64,000 bases of DNA, taken from assembly GCA_963768975.1 (NCBI GenBank), contig CAVYKB010000013.1, positions 62,001 to 126,000 of the forward strand, in the 5' to 3' direction. Numbering within the stretch: position 1 is the stretch's first letter; every line of letters begins with the position of its first letter. Source of the stretch: CADCTB01 sp963768975. GTDB taxonomy: Bacteria > Actinomycetota > Acidimicrobiia > Acidimicrobiales > AC-14. Under the pieces are notes generated by a model. It did not search any database. It was not told the origin of the DNA and saw only the letters and a list, made by a program, of their open reading frames with translations. The position numbers and the translations under genes are program-made. This document shows, in pieces, positions 25,134 to 33,020 of the stretch.

Positions 25134-26111
25134 ATGGGGGCAAGAAAGGGGAAGGCCGGCGTGGCCGGCATGCTGGTCGCGGCCGTCCTGGCCGCATGCG
25201 CCGGCAGGGAGACGGTCGCGCCGACGGCCGTCGAGACGGTCGCGCCTGTGGTCCCCGCCTCTGCGCCGGTCACCACGGTGGCGCCGCCGATCCCGCCCGA
25301 CACCGTCCCGGAGGCACCGCCGGCACCGACCTACCTCGCCGCCGGCGTGCATGAGCACCAGGTCGACGTCGACGGCGTGGCCCGACGGTGGACCACCGTC
25401 GTGGGTGCCGAGGGGCCGGCGTCGGCCCTCGTCGTGGTCCTCCACGGCGTGGGCGGGCGGGGGAGCGACATGCGGTCGGCCGGCTTCGAGCCCCTGGCCG
25501 CAGCCAAGGGCGTCGTCCTGGCCTACCCCGACGCCGTCGGCGGGGCGTGGAACGACGGCCGCCCCGGCGCCGACCCCGTGGTGGCCGGCGCCCCGGTCGA
25601 CGACGGGCGGTTCCTGCGCCTGCTGATCGACGAGACGGTGGCCCGCACCGGCGCCGGCGCCGGCCGGGTGGCGGTGGTCGGGTTCTCGGCCGGCGCGGTG
25701 ATGGCCAGCCGGCTGGCGTGCGACCTCGGCGACCGGGTCAGCGCCCTTGCCCTTATCGCCGGCACCGCCGGCCAGGGCTTCGAGCGCTCGTGCCGGCCCG
25801 CCCGCGCCGTCGCCGTGATGATGGCCGCCGGCGTGAACGACGCCATCGTGCCCTACGCCGGCGGCCGGATCGCCAACTGGGGCACCCGCCGCCGCGGGTA
25901 CGTTGCCGGCGTGGAGGAGCTGTTCGCCTTCTGGCGGGTCCAGAACGGCTGCATGTCGATGCAGACCACCGGCGGCGAGGCCCGAGGAATGGACTGCCAC
26001 AGTCCCGTCGTGCGCTATCGCGTCGGCGGAACCGCCCACGAGTGGTACCGCTCACCACGGTTCGACACCACCAACGTCGTCTGGGACTTCATGCTGCGTC
26101 GGTTCACCTGA
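25134..26111 (+). CDS. Lipoprotein alpha/beta hydrolase (LpqC/PHB depolymerase-like esterase)
   Basis: The 325-residue protein begins MGARKGKAG and has a lipobox (AAVLAAC). A Thr-Pro-Ala-rich linker is followed by an esterase domain: oxyanion segment LVVVLHGVGGRG, nucleophile in VVGFSAGAV, catalytic Asp in VNDAIVPYAGG and His in GTAHEWYRSP. It resembles LpqC and feruloyl/PHB esterases of the extracellular face. The start is uncertain: AAGGA abuts the ATG, and GTG codons at 25113 and near 25159 are alternatives. The basic residues before the hydrophobic core favour 25134. Confidence 0.88.
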   Translation: MGARKGKAGVAGMLVAAVLAACAGRETVAPTAVETVAPVVPASAPVTTVAPPIPPDTVPEAPPAPTYLAAGVHEHQVDVDGVARRWTTVVGAEGPASALVVVLHGVGGRGSDMRSAGFEPLAAAKGVVLAYPDAVGGAWNDGRPGADPVVAGAPVDDGRFLRLLIDETVARTGAGAGRVAVVGFSAGAVMASRLACDLGDRVSALALIAGTAGQGFERSCRPARAVAVMMAAGVNDAIVPYAGGRIANWGTRRRGYVAGVEELFAFWRVQNGCMSMQTTGGEARGMDCHSPVVRYRVGGTAHEWYRSPRFDTTNVVWDFMLRRFT

Positions 26112-26163
26112 GAAGTCGGCACAACCTGGTACTCCAGGGCGACCGAAGTCGTGCCCACTTCGA

Positions 26164-28683
26164 TCACGCCGGCGGCGCCAGCGCCACCTCGACCGAGAAC
26201 GTCACGGACTCCTCGGTGACCAGCTCGGCGATACGGCCGGCGTCGCGGACGTCGGCCTCGACCAGCGCCAGCGCGGCCAGCCGGTCGTGGCTGTCTCGCA
26301 CGACCGTCCGGGCCACGTCCGCCCGCATGGACGCCTTGGCGGCCGTCTTCGCCTTGCGGACCTCGCCCAGGACGGTGGCGGCGACGTCGAGGACGAGAGG
26401 GTCGCCGCCGGTCGACCCCTCGAGCTCGCCGGCCGCCGGCCATGCGGCCCGGTGGATCGACCCTTCCTTCCACCACGACCACACCTCTTCGGTGACGAAG
26501 GGCAGGAACGGGGCGAAGAGCCGCAGCAGGGTCGACAGTGACAAGGTGAGGGCTCGGTTGGCCGACGCCGCGCCCTCGTCGCCCTGCCCGCCGTAGGCCC
26601 GGCTCTTGACCAGCTCCAGGTAGTCGTCGCAGAAGCTCCAGAAGAACGACTCAGTGCGCTCCAGGGCGCGGGCGTAGTCGTAGCCCTCGAACGCGGCGGT
26701 GGTCTCCTCGACCAGGGCGGCGAGCCCGCCCAGCATGGCCTGATCCAGCGCCGAGGTGATCTCGCCCTCCTCACCCAGCCGTGACAAAACGAACTTCGAC
26801 GCGTTGAGCAGCTTGATGGAAAGCCGCCGGCCGACCTTCATCTGCCCTTCGTCGAACGCGGTGTCGACGCCGGGACGGCCGCTGGCCGCCCAGTACCGCA
26901 CTGCGTCCGATCCGTACTGGTCGAGCAGGCCGATCGGCGTGAGCGCGTTGCCCTTCGACTTGGCCATTTTCTTGCGGTCGGGGTCGAGAACCCAGCCGGA
27001 GATGGCGGCGTTGGCCCACGGCAGTGTGCCGTGCTCCAGGTCGGACCGAACGACGGTGGAGAACAGCCAGGTGCGAATGATCTCGTGGGCCTGCGGGCGC
27101 ACATCCATCGGGAAGACACGGTCGAAGAGGTCGGGGTCGTCGGCCCAGCGGCCGGCGACCTGGGGGGTGAGCGACGACGTGGCCCAGGTGTCCATGACGT
27201 CGGGCTCGCCGGTGAACCCACCCGGGTGGTCGCGTTGGTCGGGCGAGTAGCCGTCGGGCACGTCGGTGGACGGGTCGACGGGCAGCCGGCTCTCGTCGGG
27301 GACGATCGGCGCCTCGTAGCGGATGGAGCCGTCGTCGCCGAGCGGGTACCAGAGGGGGAACGGCACGCCGAAGAAGCGCTGCCGGCTGATGAGCCAATCG
27401 GTGTTCAGGCCGGTGACCCACGACTCGAAGCGGGCCCGCATGTACGGCGGGTGCCAGCGGAGCTCGCGGCCCCGCTCCAGCAGCCGGTCCTGGTGGTCGA
27501 GGGTGTGGATGAACCACTGGCGGCTGCTGAGTATCTCGAGGGGCTTGTTGCCCTTTTCGAAGAACTTGACCGCGTGGGTGATCGGGCGGGGGTCGCCGGT
27601 CAGGTCGCCCGACTCCCGCAGCAGCTCGACGATGCGCTCGCGGGCCGGTCCCATCTTCTTCCCGGTCAGCTCGTCCCACGCCGGCGACGGCTCCAGGCCC
27701 GGCGGCGGCTCGGCCTGGATGCGCCCGTCGCGGCCCACGATGGTCCGCGTCTCGAGATCGAGCTCCCGCCACCAGGTGACGTCGGTGGTGTCGCCGAACG
27801 TGCAGATCATGGCCACGCCAGTGCCCTTGTCGGGCTCGGCCAGCGGGTGGGCGACGATCGGCACACCGACGCCGAACAGCGGGGAGCGGGCCTGGGTGCC
27901 GAACAGCGGCTTGTAGCGCTCGTCGTCCGGATGGGCGACGAGGGCGACGCAGGCGGGGATCAGCTCGGGGCGCGTGGTGTCGATCTCGATGGCCGTGCCG
28001 TCGGGCCCGCCGAAGCGGATGCGGTGGTAGGCGCTCGCGACGTCGCGGTCCTCCAGCTCGGCCTGGGCGATGGCGGTCTGGAAGTCGACGTCCCAGAGCG
28101 TCGGCGCCACCCGCTGGTAGGCGTGGCCGGCGGCCAGCAGGTGGATGAAGCCGCGCTGGGAGGCTCGTTGGGCCTCGGGGCCGATCGTCGTGTACGTCAT
28201 GGCCCAGTCGACTGACAAGCCGAGGCGGCGCCACAGCTCCTCAAAGGTCTTCTCGTCCTCGACGGTCAGCCGGACGCACAGCTCGACGAAGTTCGGTCGG
28301 GAGATGGCGAACGGCGGCGACGGTGGCTTGGCCGGCGGCTCGAAGTCCGCGTCGTACGGGAGCGCGGGGTCGCAGCGCACGCCGAAGTAGTTCTGGACGC
28401 GGCGCTCGGTGGGCAGGCCGTTGTCGTCCCAGCCCATCGGGTAGAAGACCTCGCGACCGCGCATGCGCTGGAACCGGGCCACCGCGTCGGTGTGGGTGTA
28501 GGAGAAGACGTGGCCGACGTGGAGCGAGCCGCTGACCGTCGGCGGCGGGGTGTCGATCGAGTAAATCTCGGCGCGCGTCTTGGTGCGGTCGAAGCGGTAG
28601 GTGCCGTCGGACTCCCACCGATCGCCCCACTTGTCCTCGAGGCCGTCGAGCGTGGGTTTATCGGGGACGTCGGGTGCCGGCAC
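26164..28683 (-). CDS. valS: Valyl-tRNA synthetase
   Basis: The 839-residue class I synthetase charges tRNA-Val. The HIGH motif is in SGSLHVGHVFSYTHTD and the KMSKS-type motif is KKMAKSKGNA. The editing (CP1) domain with DTTRPELIPACVALVAHP lies between them. The WATSSLTPQ segment and the FLPFVTEEVWSWW anticodon-binding part complete the enzyme. The GTG at 28683 is chosen because family homology (PDKPTLDGLEDKW) begins just after it and a TACCGT hexamer ends six nt upstream, fitting a leaderless start. The upstream ATG at 28725 would lie inside cysS. The gap to the divergent cysS start is only 17 bp. Confidence 0.95.
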   Translation of the reverse strand: MPAPDVPDKPTLDGLEDKWGDRWESDGTYRFDRTKTRAEIYSIDTPPPTVSGSLHVGHVFSYTHTDAVARFQRMRGREVFYPMGWDDNGLPTERRVQNYFGVRCDPALPYDADFEPPAKPPSPPFAISRPNFVELCVRLTVEDEKTFEELWRRLGLSVDWAMTYTTIGPEAQRASQRGFIHLLAAGHAYQRVAPTLWDVDFQTAIAQAELEDRDVASAYHRIRFGGPDGTAIEIDTTRPELIPACVALVAHPDDERYKPLFGTQARSPLFGVGVPIVAHPLAEPDKGTGVAMICTFGDTTDVTWWRELDLETRTIVGRDGRIQAEPPPGLEPSPAWDELTGKKMGPARERIVELLRESGDLTGDPRPITHAVKFFEKGNKPLEILSSRQWFIHTLDHQDRLLERGRELRWHPPYMRARFESWVTGLNTDWLISRQRFFGVPFPLWYPLGDDGSIRYEAPIVPDESRLPVDPSTDVPDGYSPDQRDHPGGFTGEPDVMDTWATSSLTPQVAGRWADDPDLFDRVFPMDVRPQAHEIIRTWLFSTVVRSDLEHGTLPWANAAISGWVLDPDRKKMAKSKGNALTPIGLLDQYGSDAVRYWAASGRPGVDTAFDEGQMKVGRRLSIKLLNASKFVLSRLGEEGEITSALDQAMLGGLAALVEETTAAFEGYDYARALERTESFFWSFCDDYLELVKSRAYGGQGDEGAASANRALTLSLSTLLRLFAPFLPFVTEEVWSWWKEGSIHRAAWPAAGELEGSTGGDPLVLDVAATVLGEVRKAKTAAKASMRADVARTVVRDSHDRLAALALVEADVRDAGRIAELVTEESVTFSVEVALAPPA

Positions 28684-28684
28684 A

Positions 28685-28699
28685 GGGTTACGGTAACCC
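28685..28699. promoter_or_regulatory. 15-bp palindrome acting as two overlapping leaderless -10 elements
   Basis: GGGTTACGGTAACCC is a perfect odd palindrome that fills almost the whole gap between the valS and cysS start codons. On the plus strand TACGGT (28689-28694) is followed by six nt and then the cysS GTG. On the minus strand TACCGT (28695-28690) is followed by six nt and then the valS GTG. The two hexamers overlap by five bases, so polymerase could open only one direction at a time. Confidence 0.65.
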
Positions 28700-28700
28700 G

Positions 28701-30059
28701 GTGATCCGCCTGCACGACACTGCATTCGGCCGTACCGCCGGCCTCGAGCTCCGCGACGCCGGAAAGGTCTCCATGTACGTGTGCGGTCCGACGGTCTACG
28801 ACCTCCCGCACATCGGCCACGGGCGCATGGCCCTGGTGTGGGACGTGCTCCGCCGCTACCTGGAGTGGAGCGGGCTCGACGTCCGGTTCGTCTCCAACAT
28901 CACCGACATCGACGACAACATCATCAAGCGGGCCAACGAGACTCGGCGCTCGTCGTCGGAGGTAGCCCTCCAGTACGAGGCCGCCTGGTACGACGCGACC
29001 GACCGCCTCGGCGTGAAGCGCCCGACGGAGGACCCGCACGCGACCGCGTACGTGGAGCAGATGGTCGAGCTCATCGCCGGCCTGATCGCATCCGGTACGG
29101 CGTACGAAACCGCCGACGGCGTCTACCTGTCGGTGGACGCCGTGCCGGGGTACGGGCTGCTGGCCCGCCAGTCGCTCGACAGCCTGCGCTCGGGCGCGCG
29201 CATCGACGTGGTGGAGGAGAAGCGCTCGCCGCAGGACTTCGCCCTGTGGAAGGTGGCCAAGCCCGGCGAGCCCACGTGGCCGGCGCCCTGGGGCGACGGT
29301 CGGCCGGGGTGGCACACCGAGTGCGTCGTGATGTCGCTCGACCTGCTGGGCGAGGGGTTCGACCTCCACGGTGGCGGCATCGACCTGGCCTTCCCCCACC
29401 ACGAGAACGAAAGGGCCCAGGCCGTGGCCGCCGGCCGCGAGTTCTCCCGGCGGTGGAGCCACAACGGCCACGTCCAGATGAGCGGCGAGAAGATGTCCAA
29501 GTCGCTCGGCAACATCACCAACCTGACCGACCTGCTGGCCAGCGTCGAGCCTCGCGCCTACCGGCTGGTCGTGTTGCAGTCCCACTACCGGGCGCCGGTG
29601 GAGGTCACCAGCGAGACGCTCGACAAGGCGACCAGCACCCTCGCCGGCCTCGACGCGTTCGCCCGCCGCACCGCGGACCTGCCAACGGCGGGCGCCGACA
29701 TTGAGGCACTGGAGCGGTTCCGGGCCGCCATGGACGACGACCTGGACACACCCCGCGCCGTGGCCGAGATGTGGACGCTCATGCGGGCCGCCAACGCCGC
29801 CCTCGACGCCGGCGACACCGCCGGCGCCGCGGCACGCACCGCCGCGGTGCGTGAGATGGCCGACGCTGTGGGGCTTGTCCTGCGGGGTGGCGCCGGCGAC
29901 GTTCCGGCCGACATCGCCGACCTGGTGACGCGCCGCGACGAGGCCCGCGCCGCGCGCGATTTCGCCGGCGCCGACGCGTTGCGAGATCGGTTGGAAGGCC
30001 TCGGCTGGGCGGTCGAGGACACCCCTCGCGGCACCCGGGTTCACCGCAAAGAGAGCTAG
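28701..30059 (+). CDS. cysS: Cysteinyl-tRNA synthetase
   Basis: The 452-residue class I synthetase charges tRNA-Cys. Visible features are the first zinc ligand in MYVCGPTVYD, the HIGH motif in DLPHIGHGR, zinc ligands in WHTECVVMS and FPHHENERAQ, and KMSKS in GEKMSKSLGN. The full length and the intact C-terminal domain favour CysS over the shorter mycothiol ligase MshC. The GTG start has no ribosome-binding site and lies six nt after TACGGT, which fits a leaderless transcript. It faces away from valS. Confidence 0.95.
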   Translation: MIRLHDTAFGRTAGLELRDAGKVSMYVCGPTVYDLPHIGHGRMALVWDVLRRYLEWSGLDVRFVSNITDIDDNIIKRANETRRSSSEVALQYEAAWYDATDRLGVKRPTEDPHATAYVEQMVELIAGLIASGTAYETADGVYLSVDAVPGYGLLARQSLDSLRSGARIDVVEEKRSPQDFALWKVAKPGEPTWPAPWGDGRPGWHTECVVMSLDLLGEGFDLHGGGIDLAFPHHENERAQAVAAGREFSRRWSHNGHVQMSGEKMSKSLGNITNLTDLLASVEPRAYRLVVLQSHYRAPVEVTSETLDKATSTLAGLDAFARRTADLPTAGADIEALERFRAAMDDDLDTPRAVAEMWTLMRAANAALDAGDTAGAAARTAAVREMADAVGLVLRGGAGDVPADIADLVTRRDEARAARDFAGADALRDRLEGLGWAVEDTPRGTRVHRKES

Positions 30060-30066
30060 AGACAGA

Positions 30067-30110
30067 AAGGTCCCCGACTGGTAACTTCCGCCGCGGGGAA
30101 CTTCGCTTTT
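30067..30110 (+). terminator. Hairpin after cysS
   Basis: AAGGTCCCC (30067-30075) pairs with GGGGAACTT (30095-30103) with one mismatch and a 19-nt loop, and is followed by CGCTTTTG. It may end the cysS transcript or lie in the leader of the cold-shock gene. The T-run is short, so the call is weak. Confidence 0.35.
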
Positions 30111-30178
30111 GCACGGCATCACCGCACGGTTGGGCAGTCCCCCATTGCACGTCCAACGCGAGAAGGGGGATCGCCACC

Positions 30179-30382
30179 GTGGCGACCGGAACCGTCAAGT
30201 GGTTTAACGCTGACAAGGGGTACGGGTTCATTCAGCAGGAAGACGGAGGCGACGTCTTCGTCCACTTCAGTGCCATCCAGAAGCCGGGCTACCGCAGCCT
30301 TGAGGAGGGTGAGCCGGTGGAGTTCGATGTGCAGACTGGGCCCAAGGGCCTGCAGGCGGCGAACGTCCGGCCCCGGGCCTAG
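30179..30382 (+). CDS. Cold-shock protein (CspA family)
   Basis: This 67-residue single-domain protein binds RNA and single-stranded DNA. It has RNP1 as KGYGFIQ and RNP2 as VFVHFSAI, after the standard opening GTVKWFNADKG. The GTG start has AAGGGGG about 11 nt upstream. The 119-nt gap before it, with a hairpin, could act as a cold-responsive leader as in other csp genes. Confidence 0.95.
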   Translation: MATGTVKWFNADKGYGFIQQEDGGDVFVHFSAIQKPGYRSLEEGEPVEFDVQTGPKGLQAANVRPRA

Positions 30383-30499
30383 GCCTCGCGACAGAACGGC
30401 GTGATCCGCCGCCTTTCCGGGCGGCTCGAGGTGGGGAAAGGGGTTTCTCCCGGCGCGCCCGTCGCGGGACACCGGCCGGCGGTCGGTACGCTGTCCCCG

Positions 30500-32344
30500 G
30501 TGAGTGAGGCGACGTCCGTGGACCAGTCCGGCTCCGCCCCGGGCCAGCTTGCCAGGCTGGATGCGCTGGAGGCCCAACTGCGCCACCTCACGAGCCGGCT
30601 GGCGGATTGGGTCGAGGCCCAGCTGACCCAGTCGGTCGAGGACCGGCGGGCGGAGCTGCGGGCCCTGCGGGCCGAACTGTTGGAGACGGTCGACGGTCGC
30701 ACAGTGGCGTCCCCCGGTGGCGGGGATGCCGAGGAGGTCGCGACGCGGATCGCCGCCTTCGAGCAGCGGGTGAAGGCGGCGATGGGCCGGTTGACCGACT
30801 CGATGGAAGCTCGCTTAGCCGTGACCACCGCCGGCCGGTCATCGGAGATCGACGCGCTCCGGTCGTCGATCGCCGACCGGCTGGACACCCTGGAGCGGGC
30901 CGAGGCCTCGGCGGCCGAGAGCCTCGCCGCGCTGCGCCTGTCGGCACGGGCGACCACTGAGCGCACCGACGGGCTCGAGCAGCAGACGAAGGCGGCAGTC
31001 GCCAGGCTCGAGAAGGCGGTCGACGCCCGCCTCCAGGCGGTGGTCGCCCAGGTCACTGCGGCGGCCGACGGCGTGGTTGCCCTGCAAGCGGAGGCCGGCG
31101 CCGGCCCGGCGCGCGCCGAGCTGCTCGAGCAGCGGGTGCGTTCGGCCATGGGTCGCCTCGCCGAATCGGTGGAAGCCCGCCTGGCCGAGGTCACCGCCGA
31201 GCGCCCGGGGCAGCTGGCCGGCGTTCGCGCCGAGCTCGAGCGGGCCATGGAGCTCCAGGCCGGCGAGCTGCGCACGGAGATCGAGACGGTGGCCTCCGTC
31301 ACGCGCTCCCGTGCCACCCAGGTCGACGATCGGCTCGACGACATGGAGCGGCGTCTGACCGCCATGGTCGAAGTGCAGCGCGAGACGCTCCGCCAGGAGC
31401 TCGAGGCGACGCTGGTCGAGACGCTGCGGGAAGCCCGCACCGAGATCGCCACCTCCGTCGCCGACGCCCACCGCCGCTTCGTGGTCTCCGTCGACGAGCT
31501 CGACGAGCGGATGACTCTCGTCACCGCGCAGACGGCTGCGGCCGAGGCCACCGTGGCGCGGCTGGAGGCGTTGCCCGATGCGGTGGCGTCAGACGGCCGG
31601 CGCATCGAGGCCTTGGAGGAGCACACCCGCCGCACCGACGCCCGCCTCGCTGAACTGGTCGACGCCAAGCTGGCCGAACTGGCCTCCGAGCGCCTGGTCG
31701 AGATGGCCGCAACGCGCGACCAGCTCCGGCAGTCCGTCGATGCCCACCTCACCGATGTGCGCGCTGAGGTGGCGTTCACCCTGGGGGAGGGGCGGGCAGA
31801 GGTCGCCGCCGGCACGAAGCGGGTCGAGGAGGCGCTGGCCGCGGTCGGTACCCTGGGCGCGTCCATCGAGAGCTCCCGCCAGGAGGCGGAGGCGCGGCTG
31901 ACCCACGCGGTGCAGGTGAGGCTGGACGAGCTCGAAAAAGCAGCCGCCGAGGTGTCCGAGGGTCGGGCCGAGGTGGCGGCCGCCGTCGCCGCTTTGGACC
32001 GCCGGGCCGCCGAAGCCGAGGCCAAGGTGCGCGGGCAGGTCGACGAGCTGGCCGTGCAGGTCGCCGCCCTGGTGAAGACGGCGTCGACCGAGGGCGGCAC
32101 GCTCGCCCCGTTGCGGAGCGACATCCGCATGCTGCAGGAACGCCTGTCCGAGCTGGCCGAGACGGTGGATCAGCTCCGCCCCCGGCGCAAGGCGGCGGCC
32201 CCGGTCAAGAAGGCGGTGCGGCGAGCGGCACCGCCGGCGCCGGCCGCTCCGGCCAAGAAGGTAGCGGCGAAGAAGGTGCCGGCGGCGAAGAAGTCAGTGC
32301 CCGCCGTTCTCAGTAGACGAAGCCGTGGCCGCGGAACGGGCTGA
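30500..32344 (+). CDS. Large coiled-coil protein with Lys/Ala-rich tail
   Basis: The 614-residue protein is almost entirely heptad-rich helix (Ala, Glu, Arg, Leu), with repeated units such as RLADWVEAQL, RLTDSMEARL and RLAESVEARL spaced along its length. No signal peptide or enzyme domain is seen. The end is a Lys-Ala-Pro tail (KKVAAKKVPAAKK), typical of actinomycete proteins that bind DNA or acidic polymers. The start is a GTG seven nt after TACGCT (30487-30492), fitting a leaderless transcript. The last 35 nt overlap the end of the convergent vapC gene, and the final residues (SRRSRGRGTG) break the KA-repeat pattern, so the original C-terminus may have been replaced. Function unknown; a structural role is plausible. 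Confidence 0.8.
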   Translation: MSEATSVDQSGSAPGQLARLDALEAQLRHLTSRLADWVEAQLTQSVEDRRAELRALRAELLETVDGRTVASPGGGDAEEVATRIAAFEQRVKAAMGRLTDSMEARLAVTTAGRSSEIDALRSSIADRLDTLERAEASAAESLAALRLSARATTERTDGLEQQTKAAVARLEKAVDARLQAVVAQVTAAADGVVALQAEAGAGPARAELLEQRVRSAMGRLAESVEARLAEVTAERPGQLAGVRAELERAMELQAGELRTEIETVASVTRSRATQVDDRLDDMERRLTAMVEVQRETLRQELEATLVETLREARTEIATSVADAHRRFVVSVDELDERMTLVTAQTAAAEATVARLEALPDAVASDGRRIEALEEHTRRTDARLAELVDAKLAELASERLVEMAATRDQLRQSVDAHLTDVRAEVAFTLGEGRAEVAAGTKRVEEALAAVGTLGASIESSRQEAEARLTHAVQVRLDELEKAAAEVSEGRAEVAAAVAALDRRAAEAEAKVRGQVDELAVQVAALVKTASTEGGTLAPLRSDIRMLQERLSELAETVDQLRPRRKAAAPVKKAVRRAAPPAPAAPAKKVAAKKVPAAKKSVPAVLSRRSRGRGTG

Positions 32345-32750
32345 CCACCTCGAGGTCGTCGAACCGTCGGCCATCCTGGAGGTCCTCCGTCAACAGCGAA
32401 CGTGCGCCTGAGCGGTGGGCTGAGACGACGATGAGCGCGTCCCAGAACGAGAGTTGGTTGCGCTCCTCGAGTTCTGAGGCGGCGAGGAGGTCGTCCACAT
32501 CGGGGCGATGGACTGGCCACGCACGGTAGGTTGCGACGACCTCTCTTGCGGTTCGACGGGGCAGGGGCCGACTGAGCTTGCGGGTCACGGTGACGTAGAA
32601 CTCCTGGAGCACCTGGCTGCTGAGGAGCCCCGACTCCTGGTGCCACAAGGCCAGGAGCTGCGATTGGGCCGCTTCATGCTTCGCACCGGCGTCGGCGTCG
32701 TATGCGTACACCAGGACGTTGGTGTCGATGAATGTCAGCTCACCGGTCAT
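32310..32750 (-). CDS. VapC-type PIN-domain toxin (module 1)
   Basis: The 146-residue PIN nuclease has the expected acidic residues: FIDTNVLVYAYD at the N-terminus, Glu in QVLQEFYV, Asp in LSFWDALIV and LLTEDLQDG near the end. PIN toxins of this kind cleave RNA. The ATG at 32750 overlaps the last codons of the antitoxin gene by 11 nt, so it is translationally coupled. Its 3' end overlaps the convergent coiled-coil gene. Confidence 0.88.
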   Translation of the reverse strand: MTGELTFIDTNVLVYAYDADAGAKHEAAQSQLLALWHQESGLLSSQVLQEFYVTVTRKLSRPLPRRTAREVVATYRAWPVHRPDVDDLLAASELEERNQLSFWDALIVVSAHRSGARSLLTEDLQDGRRFDDLEVVSPFRGHGFVY

Positions 32751-32973
32751 GGAGGGCGTCACGGTCGGGCGGGTCCTCGCCACCGAGATGGAATCCTCGG
32801 CTGAGATGTGTGAGCGCAACCGCTCGGGCTCGCTGGTACGCGTCGTCCTGGCCGACCAGCTTGTCGATCTCCTGGGCTACGAGCTTGCTCACCGACGTCG
32901 ACCGCCGGGCGGCGAGCACTCGGGCCTTGGCGATGGTCCCTTCGTCAAGCTGGACGGTGAGGTTTCGTTTCAT
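32740..32973 (-). CDS. VapB-type ribbon-helix-helix antitoxin (module 1)
   Basis: The 77-residue protein begins MKRNLTVQLDEGTIAKARVL, a ribbon-helix-helix DNA-binding domain. The C-terminal part (GFHLGGEDPPDRDALHDR) would wrap the toxin. The ATG lies six nt after TAGGCT (minus strand, 32985-32980) with no ribosome-binding site, consistent with a leaderless mRNA. An array of CACGT-based inverted repeats lies directly upstream and is the likely autoregulatory operator. Confidence 0.88.
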   Translation of the reverse strand: MKRNLTVQLDEGTIAKARVLAARRSTSVSKLVAQEIDKLVGQDDAYQRARAVALTHLSRGFHLGGEDPPDRDALHDR

Positions 32974-32984
32974 GACCGAAGCCT

Positions 32985-33020
32985 ACGTGAAACACGTGGT
33001 CCACGTAATCCACGTGGATT
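32985..33020. promoter_or_regulatory. CACGT inverted-repeat operator of toxin module 1
   Basis: Three overlapping dyads fill 36 bp: ACGTG-AAA-CACGT, ACGTGG-T-CCACGT and AATCCACGTGGATT. Together they place four CACGT-type half-site pairs about 8 bp apart, suited to cooperative binding by a ribbon-helix-helix antitoxin. The left end abuts the vapB -10 hexamer. The right end reaches the stop codon of the alcohol dehydrogenase gene. Confidence 0.7.

Noticed and set aside
28701..30059. Mycothiol ligase MshC instead of CysS
   Set aside because: The length, the complete C-terminal domain and the standard KMSKS and zinc motifs fit CysS better.
30379..32130. Open frame of 583 codons antisense to the coiled-coil gene
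   Set aside because: It is Ser-Arg-Ala-rich with no ordered features. The plus-strand frame has heptads and a leaderless promoter.
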